Origin: Botrytis cinerea B05.10
Lineage: Eukaryota; Ascomycota; Leotiomycetes; Helotiales; Sclerotiniaceae
DNA: 64,000 nucleotides
Direction: 5' to 3'
Assembly (NCBI RefSeq): GCF_000143535.2
Contig: NC_037312.1
Location: 2,728,001-2,792,000 of the forward strand
Shown piece after piece: positions 22,218-32,935 of the stretch; position 1 is the stretch's first letter; every line of letters starts with the position of its first letter. The notes under the pieces are model-generated. The model saw nothing but the letters and a program-made list of their open reading frames with translations. It made no database searches and had not been told where the DNA came from. Both the position numbers and the translations under genes were made by a program.

Positions 22218-24786
22218 ATGAACTTCTCTCCTGACTCCCTCTCAATGTCCCATACGTTCAGAAACAATCAAACGTGCCAGAATCATCTAGCTAATTCAAA
22301 AGTGAGGTCACTAGAGTCAGAAATGTTCTCACCACGTGCGTCAAAGGCCCCCAATCGCCCGAAGCAAGAGTCTCGTGAATCAACCTTCTTCGCAACGGAA
22401 GATGAAATGGCTGCTATTGACGGTGGTTCGCCAATGGAGATCGACAGTAGAAACGAGAACGAAGTCGATCGTCTGATCATTTCAACTGATTTCGGAACGA
22501 CATTCAGTTGTGTGGCTTTTGCCAGCACAAAAAATGATATCGGAATAGTGAGGGGATATGCCACCGATCCAATGACAATCCAGAAAAAGCCCCGATTTGA
22601 CGTGCCGACTGAGAGTTGGTACCTGACCAAAGCCAAGATGGAAGAACTAGCGGCAGAGAACAATCAAGACATGGATGAGCCGATGCTGAGATTTGACGAC
22701 GATGATGACTCAGACGATGATAGTTTCAATGGTGCTCAAGACCAATATGGTTTGACGCCAAGGATCATGTATTGGGGTTACGAGGTGCAAGACAAACTGA
22801 GTGAGCCGGATTTGGATAAGAAACAATACTATTCTATCATGCGTTCGAAACTGTTGTTGGACACCAGTTATGAGACTGAGAAGATCCGCGAGGAATTGAA
22901 ACCAACCTTGAAGACTCTCAAGGCTAAAAAGTACATCAAATCCAACGAGGATGTTATTGTTCAATACCTGGAACAGCTCTTTTTGCATACGAAGAGATAC
23001 CTAAGAGACATCCGGAGACTCAAAGATACAACAATCGTGGAGCATGTTTTATGCGTACCTGTAATCTGGTCGCCAAGTGCATGCAGAAAAATGCAAAGCG
23101 CCATGGAAATCGCCATTCAGCGATCGAGCCTTGGTAGCATTAACAACCTGTTTCTTGTATCGGAACCTGAAGCAGCGGCAGCTTACGTGCTGAAATACAG
23201 CAAAAGCATTGGTGTGAGTAAAAAAAATTCATTTCAGGTTCTTCAACTGACTGTGTAAAGCGAGGAGAAACATTCATACTTTTAGATGCCGGTGGAGGAA
23301 CAGTTGATACCACCACGTACACTGTTAGCAAGGAGCATCCCCTTAAATTAATGAGAGAAGAGGTAACTGCGGCAGGTAAGATAACATGTTTTTCCATCCA
23401 CTTCATCTACTGATCGTGCAAAGGCGGACTTTACGGCTCCAGCTACTTGAACGAAGCGTTTGGAGAACATCTGTTTGGTCGTCTGGAGAGTGAAAAGTCC
23501 GACATAGAGATCTATGGGAAGACTATTCAAGGAATTGTTGACCAACAAACAATAAAATTCGAAAATTCATTGAAGAGAGCTATGGATGTGACAAATGAGA
23601 ATATGGCACCGATTTTTCTTAATATCGACGGCCTTCGCGAAAATCCAGCAAAGGGCTTTTTAGAAAACCGCATTAAAATCAAGAGGTAAATGGATTTCTG
23701 CCCTTTCGCTGATCGTGCAACTAACACTATCTAGAAATGATTTCTGGAAAATATTTGAAAGATGTCTTCGAGGCATTATGGATTTGATGCTCAATCAGAT
23801 CAAGCTGTCAATGGAGGCTGGGCTCATTATAAAGGTATTGATAAAGAAAACTCCTAGTGGTTTGAAAAGAGCTAACGTGTGCTGGCACAATCCAGAAAGT
23901 CATATTAATTGGAGGATTTTCTAACAATCCATCTCTCAGAAAGATATTGGAAAGACGCCTAAGAAAGCTGACCAGAGAATCGGGGGTTTGTATCGAACTG
24001 GAAACAGTAAATGATCCAGAATACCTGTAAGACCCCATCCTGAGACAAATGTTTGACTGAGCTGATGACTTCGTGTCAGAGAAACTGCGATGGCCAGCGG
24101 CGGAATCTTGCGAGCATTTAATAAGGACAACGATGAGCTCGAGAGAATTAGCTTATGCAGCTACGGATTCTTCTTGCAGGAACCACACGATCCCATAGGC
24201 ATTCCAGCACATAAGAACGTTAAACCAATACTCGATTCTGGCGATGGTGTACCATATTTGGAGGTGTTGGACTGGGTAGTCAAGAAGGTGAGTTGATTAT
24301 TTGATTCCTTTCTCGGCCCTCGCAGACTTTAATACTGACGATTATCCAGGGAGAAATCATCCCGGCCGATAAAGAATATCGTATGGACGTACATTTTATC
24401 TTTCCCGCAACACAAAACAAGTTTATTTATAAACAAGAGCTATATGTCTCAGACACTAGCACAGAGCAACATTACAAATTCACACACCCTAAGAACAGAG
24501 GTATGCAGTTTCACAGATCAAAGCGTTTTGGCTCGACTAACGGTGTAAAGGGGCTCAAATAGCTGGAATCATTCATTTGGACTTCGTCGAATTGATCAGA
24601 TCTGGAACTATCCAGGAGACAATAGAGCAGGAAGGTCGCAAACTATTGAGGTATTATAGAGTCGATTTCGAGCTTGTTATGAAAGTAAAAGGCCGAAATT
24701 TGGAGATAGAAGGTTGTATTGGGGGAGAAACATTTGGTGGTCAGCAAATCAGTATTGCAGCAGCCTTCGTCCCTGGTACAAAGTAG
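22218..24786 (+). CDS. Hsp70-like (HSPA12-type) ATPase-domain protein
   Basis: Eight exons, 22218-23213, 23261-23375, 23424-23685, 23735-23834, 23896-24026, 24080-24287, 24350-24500 and 24563-24786, join in frame to 728 residues. The actin/Hsp70 ATPase fold is visible in order: phosphate-1 loop STDFGTTFSCVAFA (about residue 90), VSEPEAAAAYVL (about 314), phosphate-2 loop ILLDAGGGTVDTTTY (about 338), and the adenosine motif VILIGGFSNN (about 495). An acidic Asp/Ser insert lies near residue 160. The C-terminal part is unlike the canonical peptide-binding domain and its lid, and there is no EEVD end. This matches the large fungal group of non-canonical Hsp70 relatives, whose functions are mostly unknown. 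A chaperone role cannot be assumed. The first 85 residues, before the fold, are Ser/Arg-rich and probably disordered. Confidence 0.85.
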
Positions 24787-25725
24787 CCTTGAGTAGATCT
24801 GGTAAGGATAGATGGTAGAAAGTTCATAAGGTCTCATTTCCTTCCTGAGCTCGCTGGCGACGTTGGTGTTCGATAGAGCTATCTTTGGGTACGATCAAAA
24901 GTACCCGTTTCAAAGGGACAAGTGCTAGGCGGCACGAGACTCCCCCCTTATTCTGGAAGCTGTCTTCGTGGCGATTTGGGTTAATGCTTCTTTACTTCCC
25001 AAGCTAGGTATCGTGTTGGTTAAATGAATGAACATACATGGCCATAGTTTTCTCTTTCACAAGAGCCCTCTTTCGATGAGCTTTAATTTGCATGTTATTC
25101 AATCCTGCCCAGTCTAATGCACATCATTCTCGGCCGCGTGAACATTCGGACTGAGAGTTGTAAAGACAAGTAATCGGTCCCAAACAACAGTTTAGGAAGT
25201 GCCTCGAAAAGACCTAGAATACGTGGTGAGGAGACATACGTAGTTTACTAGGAAGAAGTGAGGTTAGACAGACCAACAAAATCATTTTTTATCATGACTA
25301 AGCACAATCACGTGGCAAGACCCAGTCAAGCTCAATCCCTCCCCATGAATTAACCACATCCTCTCCACAAACGTCTCCTTCACCTTTTCTTGAAGTTTAT
25401 TTTGCTTTCAACTGTTCTGGTGAAATTCTTCATTTTTCAACCATGTTCTTACGCGCATCCACGTGACATCATGTCAAGCACGCGTGGTTGTTCTGGAGCA
25501 CATGAATCGGCGTCTCATTACCCAACTTTTAATGTTCACCTGTAAACTACAACGACTTCACAATATTCAACATATCCCATGCTATCAGTTTGAGCTCCCG
25601 GCAGCCTCTCTTGATCCTCTCTTCTCTGCACCTACTAATTTCTTATAAAAGAAAACCTCTGTCTTCAACTCTCCCGTTTGAGACCACACATCATACTCCG
25701 GTATTCTTCCACACTAGTTCCCCAA
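24787..25725. other. Convergent intergenic region, no gene seen
   Basis: About 940 bp between the 3' ends of the Hsp70-like gene and the acetyltransferase gene. Open frames are short and featureless; no notable repeat. Confidence 0.5.
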
Positions 25726-26338
25726 TTAGCCTGTGTACATGTCCAGCAATATCTTCATCCTATCATGGAAATAAAATGGACTAACCTCTATATACCCCAT
25801 CCTTCTATAGATGCCCTCTGCTGAACTCCCTACATCTGTATCAAGCATCTACTGGCATGTCAACAAATCGAACAAAATGGAACGAAGCAAATCTATAACA
25901 GTAAAAACATACCAATAACCAAGCACCCATCTCCTCCGCAACCTTCTCCGTAGCCCTCATGATCCCCGTCCCCACGCCCTTTCCCCTGAACTCCGGATCT
26001 ACCATGAACTTCTCCACGAATCCTCTATGAGGTCCAGTTTCACATGTTGGTGTGGAGAGCATGCAGACACCAGCTACCTGTGCTTTCTCTCCTTCTTTAG
26101 GTTGAAGCATCACGAAAACAATATGCCGCGTTGCAGATTTAACTTCCGAGAACCGATCTTGCCACCATGATTCTACTTTGGAGATTTTCTCCGGCGGGAA
26201 AGGGGGGAGGAACGTGAGGACTGGATAGGGCGGAGATTCAACGCAGGTTTTGTGGAGATGGACGAAAGCGGGGAGGAGTGGGAGATGCTTCGCGGGGTCG
26301 AAGACGATCGGTTGGGATAGTTCAGGCGAGGGGGACAT
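25726..26338 (-). CDS. GNAT-family N-acetyltransferase
   Basis: Two exons, 26338-25913 and 25848-25726, join in frame (..AEEMGAWLL/MLDTDVGSSAEGIYRRMGY..) to 182 residues; the 64-nt intron ends at a TAG, and a downstream acceptor 16 nt later would bring a stop at once. The fold is recognised by the beta4 strand KFMVDPEFRGKGVGTGIMRA, which carries the acetyl-CoA pyrophosphate loop (R/Q-x-x-G-x-G/A, here RGKGVG), and by the C-terminal IYRRMGY helix. GNAT proteins transfer acetyl from acetyl-CoA to an amine; the substrate (small molecule or protein) cannot be told. No presequence or membrane segment is present, so it is probably cytosolic. Confidence 0.85.
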
Positions 26339-28306
26339 GGTGAATATGGAGAGAGTGGGGAATCAACGGGGCCGGAATCATTCACGATTAACTTCATTTA
26401 TAGCATGAATTGTATTTGAGGTTTTAACACACGCCATAAGAGTCACACGGCGAGCAATTGCACAGTTGGAGTTCGGAGTCCGGAATCGGATATCGCAACG
26501 CCGTTTGCCATACATATCGTCGTGATTGGTTGCTGTCTTGCTTTGCGGGGTAAACGGTCAAGATCTCTCTGGAGATAGGCCTTGATAAGGAATATCTTGG
26601 TGTATTGATGTCAAAGTTTGCGTCGTTTTGATAAGTTACGTAGCACTTCATGTTATCCCCCTACAACCATTAGACGAGGAGGGAAGGAGAGAATATCTCG
26701 ATAAACAGGTGGTGCGTCTTCCAACTCACTCAGCGATGAACCGGGTTTATACTTTTTGTGTCCAATACCAAGTCAAGCTGTGTAATCCCAATCGGTCTGT
26801 CAAAACGCAGTGGCAAGCTTTCCGTTTCGGTGTGATTCTGTTCTACTTTGGGTTCGGGTTGTGCAATTGCCCGCATTAATATTTGTCAGACAGAACAGTA
26901 TTCGGTAACGCCGATGTCCGCAAACCTCCGCATACGCAGATACGATATCCAGCTGTTGGGCAGGTCTGACATTGGAAGAGTTTCCATACGGCGTGCAATA
27001 CCATCCATATACAACTGCTAGAAAGCTCTGATGTTTAGGTGATCTGAAGCCAGACATGCCAGCACGATATGTATTTACAGGGCGCAGAGTATGTATCTAA
27101 ATAAATCTTCGTATTCGCGGCTCTCGCGATACTCCCACCATTCTTTGCGGGTTTTGGTATGCCGGTAACAGCGATGCATGAAAACGGAGCCACACACGTG
27201 CCACACTTGAACATTAGCTTTGAACATTGAAGCTATTGACGTGAAAATCTTGCTAGTATCGGTGGTACCTATTGACTTGTCAAGGTCTGTTGATAGTTTG
27301 GGCTATAGTGTGAATCTGTGTGATAGTGTTCTTCCTGGCGCTATGTTGTAGAATTTTCACATTGAGATACACGAGAGATTCCAGGCGTGCACGACTCACA
27401 TACGAAAAGCATCGTCATCGCCGAAGAGGATGGAAACGAATTGTTGGCTCTCTGACATGGATTGAATCCATCCGTATCTGCCGACTATGATGTACAACAT
27501 ACGTCGGGATGTTAACATTTCCCAATGTTCATCCAATCCTTTCCCCTCATTCAAATATAGAAAAAGATCCGTATCCGTGCCCCTGGTGATGATCGCATCT
27601 AGGAACAGAGACATGATTTTTCTCTCAATGGGCACAGTATCTGCGGTCGTGGCTGAAAATGGCTGAGGATTATCCGATGAAGGGGTGCTATTGGACCAGA
27701 AAAGTCTAAGCGAGCTTGGCATAACATCATCATTCCGATCTTCCAATTATTTTCCCTTTGCACTTTTTCAATCTTTCCCGAATTTGTGGAGTTGGGTTCA
27801 CAGCCTTTTCAGGGTTCTCTCTCGTACCTGAGAACTAATGTGTTCAATATATTTAAACTTATGCCTGTGGTGATTTTGAGTGGACAATGATGTTGATCGT
27901 CGAGAGCTAGGAGAGAACACTGGGGCGATGACCAGCCACCAACACGATTAATGGTAGTGCCATTACCATTTACCCGCCATTTCCAAGATATTGACCGTAC
28001 GATGTACAAGATCATTGTGGGGTGATTGGGAATTCGATATAATATAAAAGTATCGAAGAAGCTCTCCGTTTGAGTTATCATACAAGCCACTTCAATTCAT
28101 CATTCACCATCAAAGCGAAGCTCATTGCAAAGCAACTTATCATCCATTATTATCGAGGCAGTGTCTATCTACATCAAAGCCTCCTCAGAAGAAGTAACTA
28201 GAATCAGCTATACTATAAACTTTAGCTACATAAGGTTCACACATATCCTTTCATCATACTTTACCCAAATCCCACATCACATACACACAAACACAAGCAC
28301 ATCAAA
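26339..28306. other. Mostly non-coding, one weak hypothetical frame
   Basis: About 2 kb between the acetyltransferase start and the secreted-protein start. The only frame I would note is at 27396-27746 (minus). The remaining open frames have no family signature. Confidence 0.45.
27396..27746 (-). CDS. Hypothetical protein, doubtful
   Basis: A 116-codon frame, MEDRNDDVMPSS.. to ..FGDDDAFRM, with mixed, protein-like composition and a GTATGT sequence just before its stop that could be a splice donor, so the true gene might extend further left. I do not recognise it and find no clear partner exon. It may be a chance frame. Confidence 0.25.
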   Translation of the reverse strand: MEDRNDDVMPSSLRLFWSNSTPSSDNPQPFSATTADTVPIERKIMSLFLDAIITRGTDTDLFLYLNEGKGLDEHWEMLTSRRMLYIIVGRYGWIQSMSESQQFVSILFGDDDAFRM

Positions 28307-28996
28307 ATGTTATTCTCAACCACCAATATCTTGAGCACCCTTGCTCTCCTCACCTCCGTCACCTCCGCCGCTCCCACCAGACGACAAACCTCTACCCCAC
28401 CCAAGTCTTCATCCAACCACTTCACACTGGTGGCAAACGTTACCTCAGGCGATCTCGCCATCAACAACTTCGTTGTCGAATCCTACCATACTGGAGCCGG
28501 AACTGCATATGCAGTACTTGCCGAAGACAACACCGAAGCCAATCCCCGCATTTTCTACATCAACGGCACCGCCACCGATGTTCGCTTCGGCAACTCCTCC
28601 ACACTTTCCGATGCCGGCAGCGGATCCAACACTTTCCCCGAATCCCTCACCATCACACCTTCGGATCCCGCATCTTCGTCTTCCGGCCGTTCGACGGTGG
28701 AGATTAACGCCGGCGTTGGTCAGCCTTATGTAGGACTTACTGCATCTCCTATCCAAACCACTCAACTTCACGGATACCAGGGAGAAACTTTCTACGCTTG
28801 TAACACTACGCTTCTATACGGCCCTGCTATTCAACTCTTCTACAGAGGATATAGCGAGGAGACCCCAGCTGGCTGTTCCGATGTTGCACTGTTGCCTCAA
28901 TGTAGTGAGGGCAGTGGATCAGAAGATGTTTCCGCGGCAACGGTTAGCTGTTACGACAATGTAGCTTCTATCGACTGGAGTGTCTACAGCGCATGA
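28307..28996 (+). CDS. Small secreted glycoprotein of a fungal conserved family (DUF7907-like)
   Basis: Single exon, 229 residues. Residues 1-21 are a signal peptide (hydrophobic LLTSVTSA core, likely cut before APTRRQ, where a dibasic site follows). The mature part starts with NHFTLVANVTSGDLAINNF, which resembles ascomycete secreted proteins of the DUF7907 type; several N-glycosylation sequons (NVT, NGT, NSS, NTT) and four cysteines in the last third (ACNTT, GCSD, QCSE, SCYD) suggest two disulfides. Expected location is the cell wall or outside the cell; function is unknown. The 5' flank, about 200 bp, has CA-rich sequence right before the ATG, common for well-expressed fungal genes. A role in plant interaction is possible but not shown. 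Confidence 0.8.
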   Translation: MLFSTTNILSTLALLTSVTSAAPTRRQTSTPPKSSSNHFTLVANVTSGDLAINNFVVESYHTGAGTAYAVLAEDNTEANPRIFYINGTATDVRFGNSSTLSDAGSGSNTFPESLTITPSDPASSSSGRSTVEINAGVGQPYVGLTASPIQTTQLHGYQGETFYACNTTLLYGPAIQLFYRGYSEETPAGCSDVALLPQCSEGSGSEDVSAATVSCYDNVASIDWSVYSA

Positions 28997-29557
28997 GAAA
29001 TGGGGACTGGTCGCTATGAGAGAAGATGAGACAGACATATGATTTACGAGCGGCATGTACGGTAATGAGCATTTAATGGGCGCCTGGAAAAGGTTACAGG
29101 GAGTTTATGATACCACACCACTATCGGGTACAATCGATGAATAGATTACTTAATGAAGAAAAGAATTAATGACAAAGGTTGAGAAATTTTACAATGATAT
29201 TTGACTTTCCATCTCATTCTTTGGCTTCAGTGATTTTCAAGTCGATATGTGAAAAAATGTATCTGGATCTGATCATGCAAATCAATTACGGCCTCTTGAC
29301 TAGTAAAACTTAATAGCCTTATGGAAGATCAACGAGCTAAACTAATGTACACCGACGAAAGAAACTTCGAGATAAGTCGGTGTGAAATCAATGGATCCAT
29401 ATGAAGAATCATTCCCGTAAAGAAAAATTGTTACAAGACCCCCCCCCCCCCCCTCAAAAAAAAAAAACAAAGATAAAAGGGGTATCTATCCTATAACTCC
29501 CACCCATTCCATGACTCCTTGACATATCCACCTCTAACTTGGACAAGCAATCCCAGA
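28997..29557. other. Convergent intergenic region with C and A homopolymer runs
   Basis: Between the ends of the secreted-protein gene and the Rrn11 gene. A run of 15 C (29439-29453) is followed by TC and then 12 A (29456-29467). Nothing else is seen. Confidence 0.6.
29439..29467. repeat. Poly-C run followed by poly-A run
   Basis: Fifteen C, then TC, then twelve A. Such tracts are prone to replication slippage and to sequencing error. Confidence 0.9.
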
Positions 29558-31117
29558 TCATTCATCCCCTTCATATCCCTCCAAGGTCATATCCAAATCC
29601 ATCCCCTCATCCCCATCATCCCACTCGACCCCAATCTTTCCAAATAGACCTCTAGCCCTCCTCCTCTCATCCTCCCTCTTCTCCATCCCCCTTCTAACCT
29701 CCGCCTCTCTTTGTCGTCCCAGAAACCTTCTATCAGCCTCCATGGCGCCACCCCTCATTTTACCCAACCATTCCTCATCACCTTCCCACTTCTCTGGTAC
29801 ACACAGATTTCCAATGTATAGAGCTACCATTCCTCTTAGACGGAGCAGGACTTTAGAATCAGAGTATGGAGGTGTCGTCATTAGTTCATCCATTCTTTGA
29901 GCTACCATTTCCGTGGCTACTAATGCAGCTCGTCTGACTTCATCCCTCTCTTCCCAGCGTTTTTCTTTCCGTCGTTTATGGAGACGGTCTTGGCGACGTT
30001 GATGGGCTAGGAATGCTTTATCCCCTGGATCCCCTTCTTCGTCGTTCTCATCTAGATCTTCTTCATCGCTGATATCACTATCACTTATATCCCCATCTTC
30101 GTCCTTTTCTGCTTGCTTAGCAATCTTTCGTAAACCATCTTTATGCTCAAATTGTATTCCATAGATTTCACACCCAAGCATCGCAGGCCAGAAATCGAGC
30201 GCAGTAACTGAACCGTGGAATTGTCGTTTGTATGGATATTGAAGAATAAGACGTTCGTAATAATCTTTCACTTTGAGGAGTCCTTCAGCTGTACCATATC
30301 TCTTTTCTTCGCCTCCCTTGTCTTCCCCCTTTCCGTCTTCCTCCCCTTCTTTTGGCTCCCCGTCATTATTATCATTCCCACCATCACCACTCCCTTCTCC
30401 AGTATCTTCTTCCCACCACTCCTTTCTCTGTTTATTCGTCACACCTCTCATCAGTAACTCAGCCCCGATCCCCCAAAACCCCGTCTTCCTAATTTCTATT
30501 CCCTTCCCCGCAATCTGCATCCGTAAAAGTAAACTCCAAGCCCGTCCTGCCCTCTCCATGTCCCCTTCTTCCAAATTCCTCATCATAATCGCAACCAATA
30601 CACTTAAATGTTGAATCTTCAAATTCGACCTCCCAGTCTTCTTTTCTTCCTTCTTACGTCTTTCCCTCTCTCTTCGACTTTTAGCAGATTCTTCTTCGGA
30701 ATCTTCGTCTTCGTCGTCTCGAGACTTGGCAGCGTATTCGCGATCCTCAGAAATCCCAGAATATCTAGAAGGCAAACCTCTATGCGGCCAATTTTTAACT
30801 CCAATTTTTGATGGCAATTCTTTATCGAGTCCCAAACCAGCCAATCGATATTGCATCACCTCTGCCGGCGTTAAACTCAATGGATTTGTATTTTCGGCAG
30901 AGGGATGTGATGGCCCTCCATCATCTATTCCCTTTCCTTTTCCCGAATTAGTATTTGTGTTCGCAATATAATCATTATTGTATTCGTCATTTCCATCGCT
31001 ATCGCTATCACGTCGTTTTCGTTTTTGGGATCGGATAGAGAGAGGTGCAAAGTGGATTTGAGGAGTGGTAGCGGATGTTTGAGATGTATCAGATATGGGA
31101 AGAGTGAAGAGTGGCAT
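29558..31117 (-). CDS. RNA polymerase I-specific initiation factor Rrn11
   Basis: Single-exon frame of 519 residues. After a basic/acidic N-terminal region (SQKRKRRDSDSDG) the conserved block LKIQHLSVLVAIMMRNLEEG / AGRAWSLLLRMQIAGKGIEI / RKTGFWGIGAELLM, then YYERLILQYPYKRQFHG and ALDFWPAMLGCEIY, is what I know from fungal Rrn11 proteins, the TPR-like subunit of the core factor that brings Pol I to the rDNA promoter with Rrn6 and Rrn7. Highly charged, low-complexity Asp/Glu inserts lie between the blocks (about residues 130-160, 230-260 and 340-375). The protein acts in the nucleolus. Identification rests on motif recognition. Confidence 0.75.
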   Translation of the reverse strand: MPLFTLPISDTSQTSATTPQIHFAPLSIRSQKRKRRDSDSDGNDEYNNDYIANTNTNSGKGKGIDDGGPSHPSAENTNPLSLTPAEVMQYRLAGLGLDKELPSKIGVKNWPHRGLPSRYSGISEDREYAAKSRDDEDEDSEEESAKSRRERERRKKEEKKTGRSNLKIQHLSVLVAIMMRNLEEGDMERAGRAWSLLLRMQIAGKGIEIRKTGFWGIGAELLMRGVTNKQRKEWWEEDTGEGSGDGGNDNNDGEPKEGEEDGKGEDKGGEEKRYGTAEGLLKVKDYYERLILQYPYKRQFHGSVTALDFWPAMLGCEIYGIQFEHKDGLRKIAKQAEKDEDGDISDSDISDEEDLDENDEEGDPGDKAFLAHQRRQDRLHKRRKEKRWEERDEVRRAALVATEMVAQRMDELMTTPPYSDSKVLLRLRGMVALYIGNLCVPEKWEGDEEWLGKMRGGAMEADRRFLGRQREAEVRRGMEKREDERRRARGLFGKIGVEWDDGDEGMDLDMTLEGYEGDE

Positions 31118-32032
31118 GTTATATATTATATATGAGAAAAGAAGTAGTGAGTCTCGAGGTAATTGAGCTCTACATGAGGTAGAGGTTTGAATTAGGAAAA
31201 GTTGATGAGGCTATTATTCAGCCTTGGTGTGAAAAAAGTGTGGCTTGATTCATGTGTGGCTTTTGTGGCTTTGCCAAAGGGTGTAGAACAGACGACACAG
31301 TCAGTCAGTGATCAGGTATCAAGATATACAACACAAATCATATTCCAAGTCCTTCCTCTTAACGATTGGCCCCAAGATAGGAATCCACCATGTTTTGTTA
31401 TATTGAATATATTCACATATCGACATCGCTATGGGCGGTTGTAGGCTTGTAGCATGGCTTCCGTAACACAGTGACCCTCACGTTCACCTGCTTCCAATAC
31501 TCCGAGTTACTTCCCCTGATGCGATCGAAAGCTTTGCGTGCTTTTTGTACACGTTTCTCAACCCTTCATTGCGATAGAAACATACCTATGCATGGGGATT
31601 CGCAATCCCTCCGTCTCATCCCACCCCTTTATCTTTCTTCATCTGCCTGCTTCATAACCCTTTTCATTTCATATTGTGGCTGTTACATGGTCAAAGAAAC
31701 TGGAATTTATGTCTATAAAGTCAAAGTTGACACGGGTATCATATCTAAAGAGGACCCAAATCAAACCATTTTCCTCGAATCTAATTGTCAGAATTCTAAA
31801 ATTTGGACATGCAGCTTCTATACGTTCGATTGCGTCCATTTCATCGTGATCCGCCGGTTTTTCCTTGTTGTTTTCGCTATGATGAAACATTCCTCATCCA
31901 GCGACAGACGCGCTTGACTGGAGTAAGTCCCCATGTTGCACGTTCCAAAGTATCTCTCGCCTCTGATCATAGCTACCTATGTACGATATCTTTGTCTGGG
32001 TGAAAGGTAGAGGAGAAAATGCGGTAATGTTT
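31118..32032. other. Intergenic, no gene supported
   Basis: About 900 bp. The longest open frame (31471-31917 plus) overlaps frames on the other strand and shows no domain. Confidence 0.45.
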
Positions 32033-32421
32033 TTAGGGTCTTGCGTCGTCGTTTTTGTACAACTTCACGTGATTCTCTGCAACCAAGTTGGAGAGAAATC
32101 CTAGAATTAAACACTCTAAGTATTGTTGGAAGGTGACATCATCTATTTCCCCAATCATCTTAAAGACATGGCGACCTTTCGGGAGTGCAGCCTTCCATAT
32201 GATTCGACGAATTTCAAGCGGCAAACCTGCGAACTTGGAGCTTTTATTATGAGGATCCTGTGGTGACTTAGTTGAGTATTTCTGGTCCAGAGCGACTGGA
32301 TTTGGGGGGGGGGGGGGGGGGGGGAGGGGTGAGACCGAATTCTGTCGAAGGGATTGATGGCGTGTGGACCGGGCAAAAACGTCAATTGATCTTTTATCCT
32401 CTGCTTTTGGGCTTTCAGCAA
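32033..32421 (-). pseudogene. 2EXR-family fragment, disrupted at a G/C homopolymer
   Basis: The frame ending at 32033 contains KFAGLPLEIRRIIWKAALPK, the hallmark start of the fungal 2EXR (F-box-like LPxEIRxxIW) domain, but stops 50 residues later; normal members run for hundreds of residues. Upstream, the continuation crosses a run of 21 G (32304-32324; C on the coding strand, reading as Pro). The frame that has a start codon at 32421 (MLKAQKQRIKD.. to SHPSPPPPPP) and the frame with the 2EXR motif differ, so a change in run length would join or separate them. Another frame on the same strand, 32436-32690, ends ..RLFTAPNTLSEVRKVFLGHP and may be a further remnant. I read this as a decayed gene. 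Confidence 0.5.
32304..32324. repeat. Run of 21 G
   Basis: Homopolymer run followed by A and four more G. It sits inside the proline-coding part of the 2EXR fragment, so its true length decides the reading frame. Confidence 0.9.
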
Positions 32422-32935
32422 TGTTCTCTAAAATCTCAGTATCTTACGGCCTGATAGTAAACGCTGGAAAATAAATTTGGGTGCCCTAGGAAGACTTTTC
32501 TTACTTCGGAAAGAGTATTCGGCGCAGTAAACAATCTTCTTCTTGCGAACCAGTCCATTTCCTTCATGTCCTTCACATTATTTATATTTCTTTTCATTGG
32601 CCACCAATCTTTGTGCTGCTCCATGATCTTCTGAGCCAGAATATACATCTTCTTAGAGCAAGCGTCACGCGAGTGTCGTTGAGATTTCAAGGTAGGTTTC
32701 CTTTCTAATAGTAACCTATCAACAGACCGATTCCATCATTTCTATGAGCAATCCTTCTTTCCCGCCCACAAGAGATTTTAACCTGTATAGTTGTCACTTA
32801 GTCTTGAGCACGAGTGTCTATATCTTTAGCATGGACTTTAGCGATCATTTGTTAGCAAGAACTAAAATTGGTACATAATTATGCAAAGAAGGTTCTTTGG
32901 ACCGTATCACTTGTTTTAAAAAAGTACCTTATATG

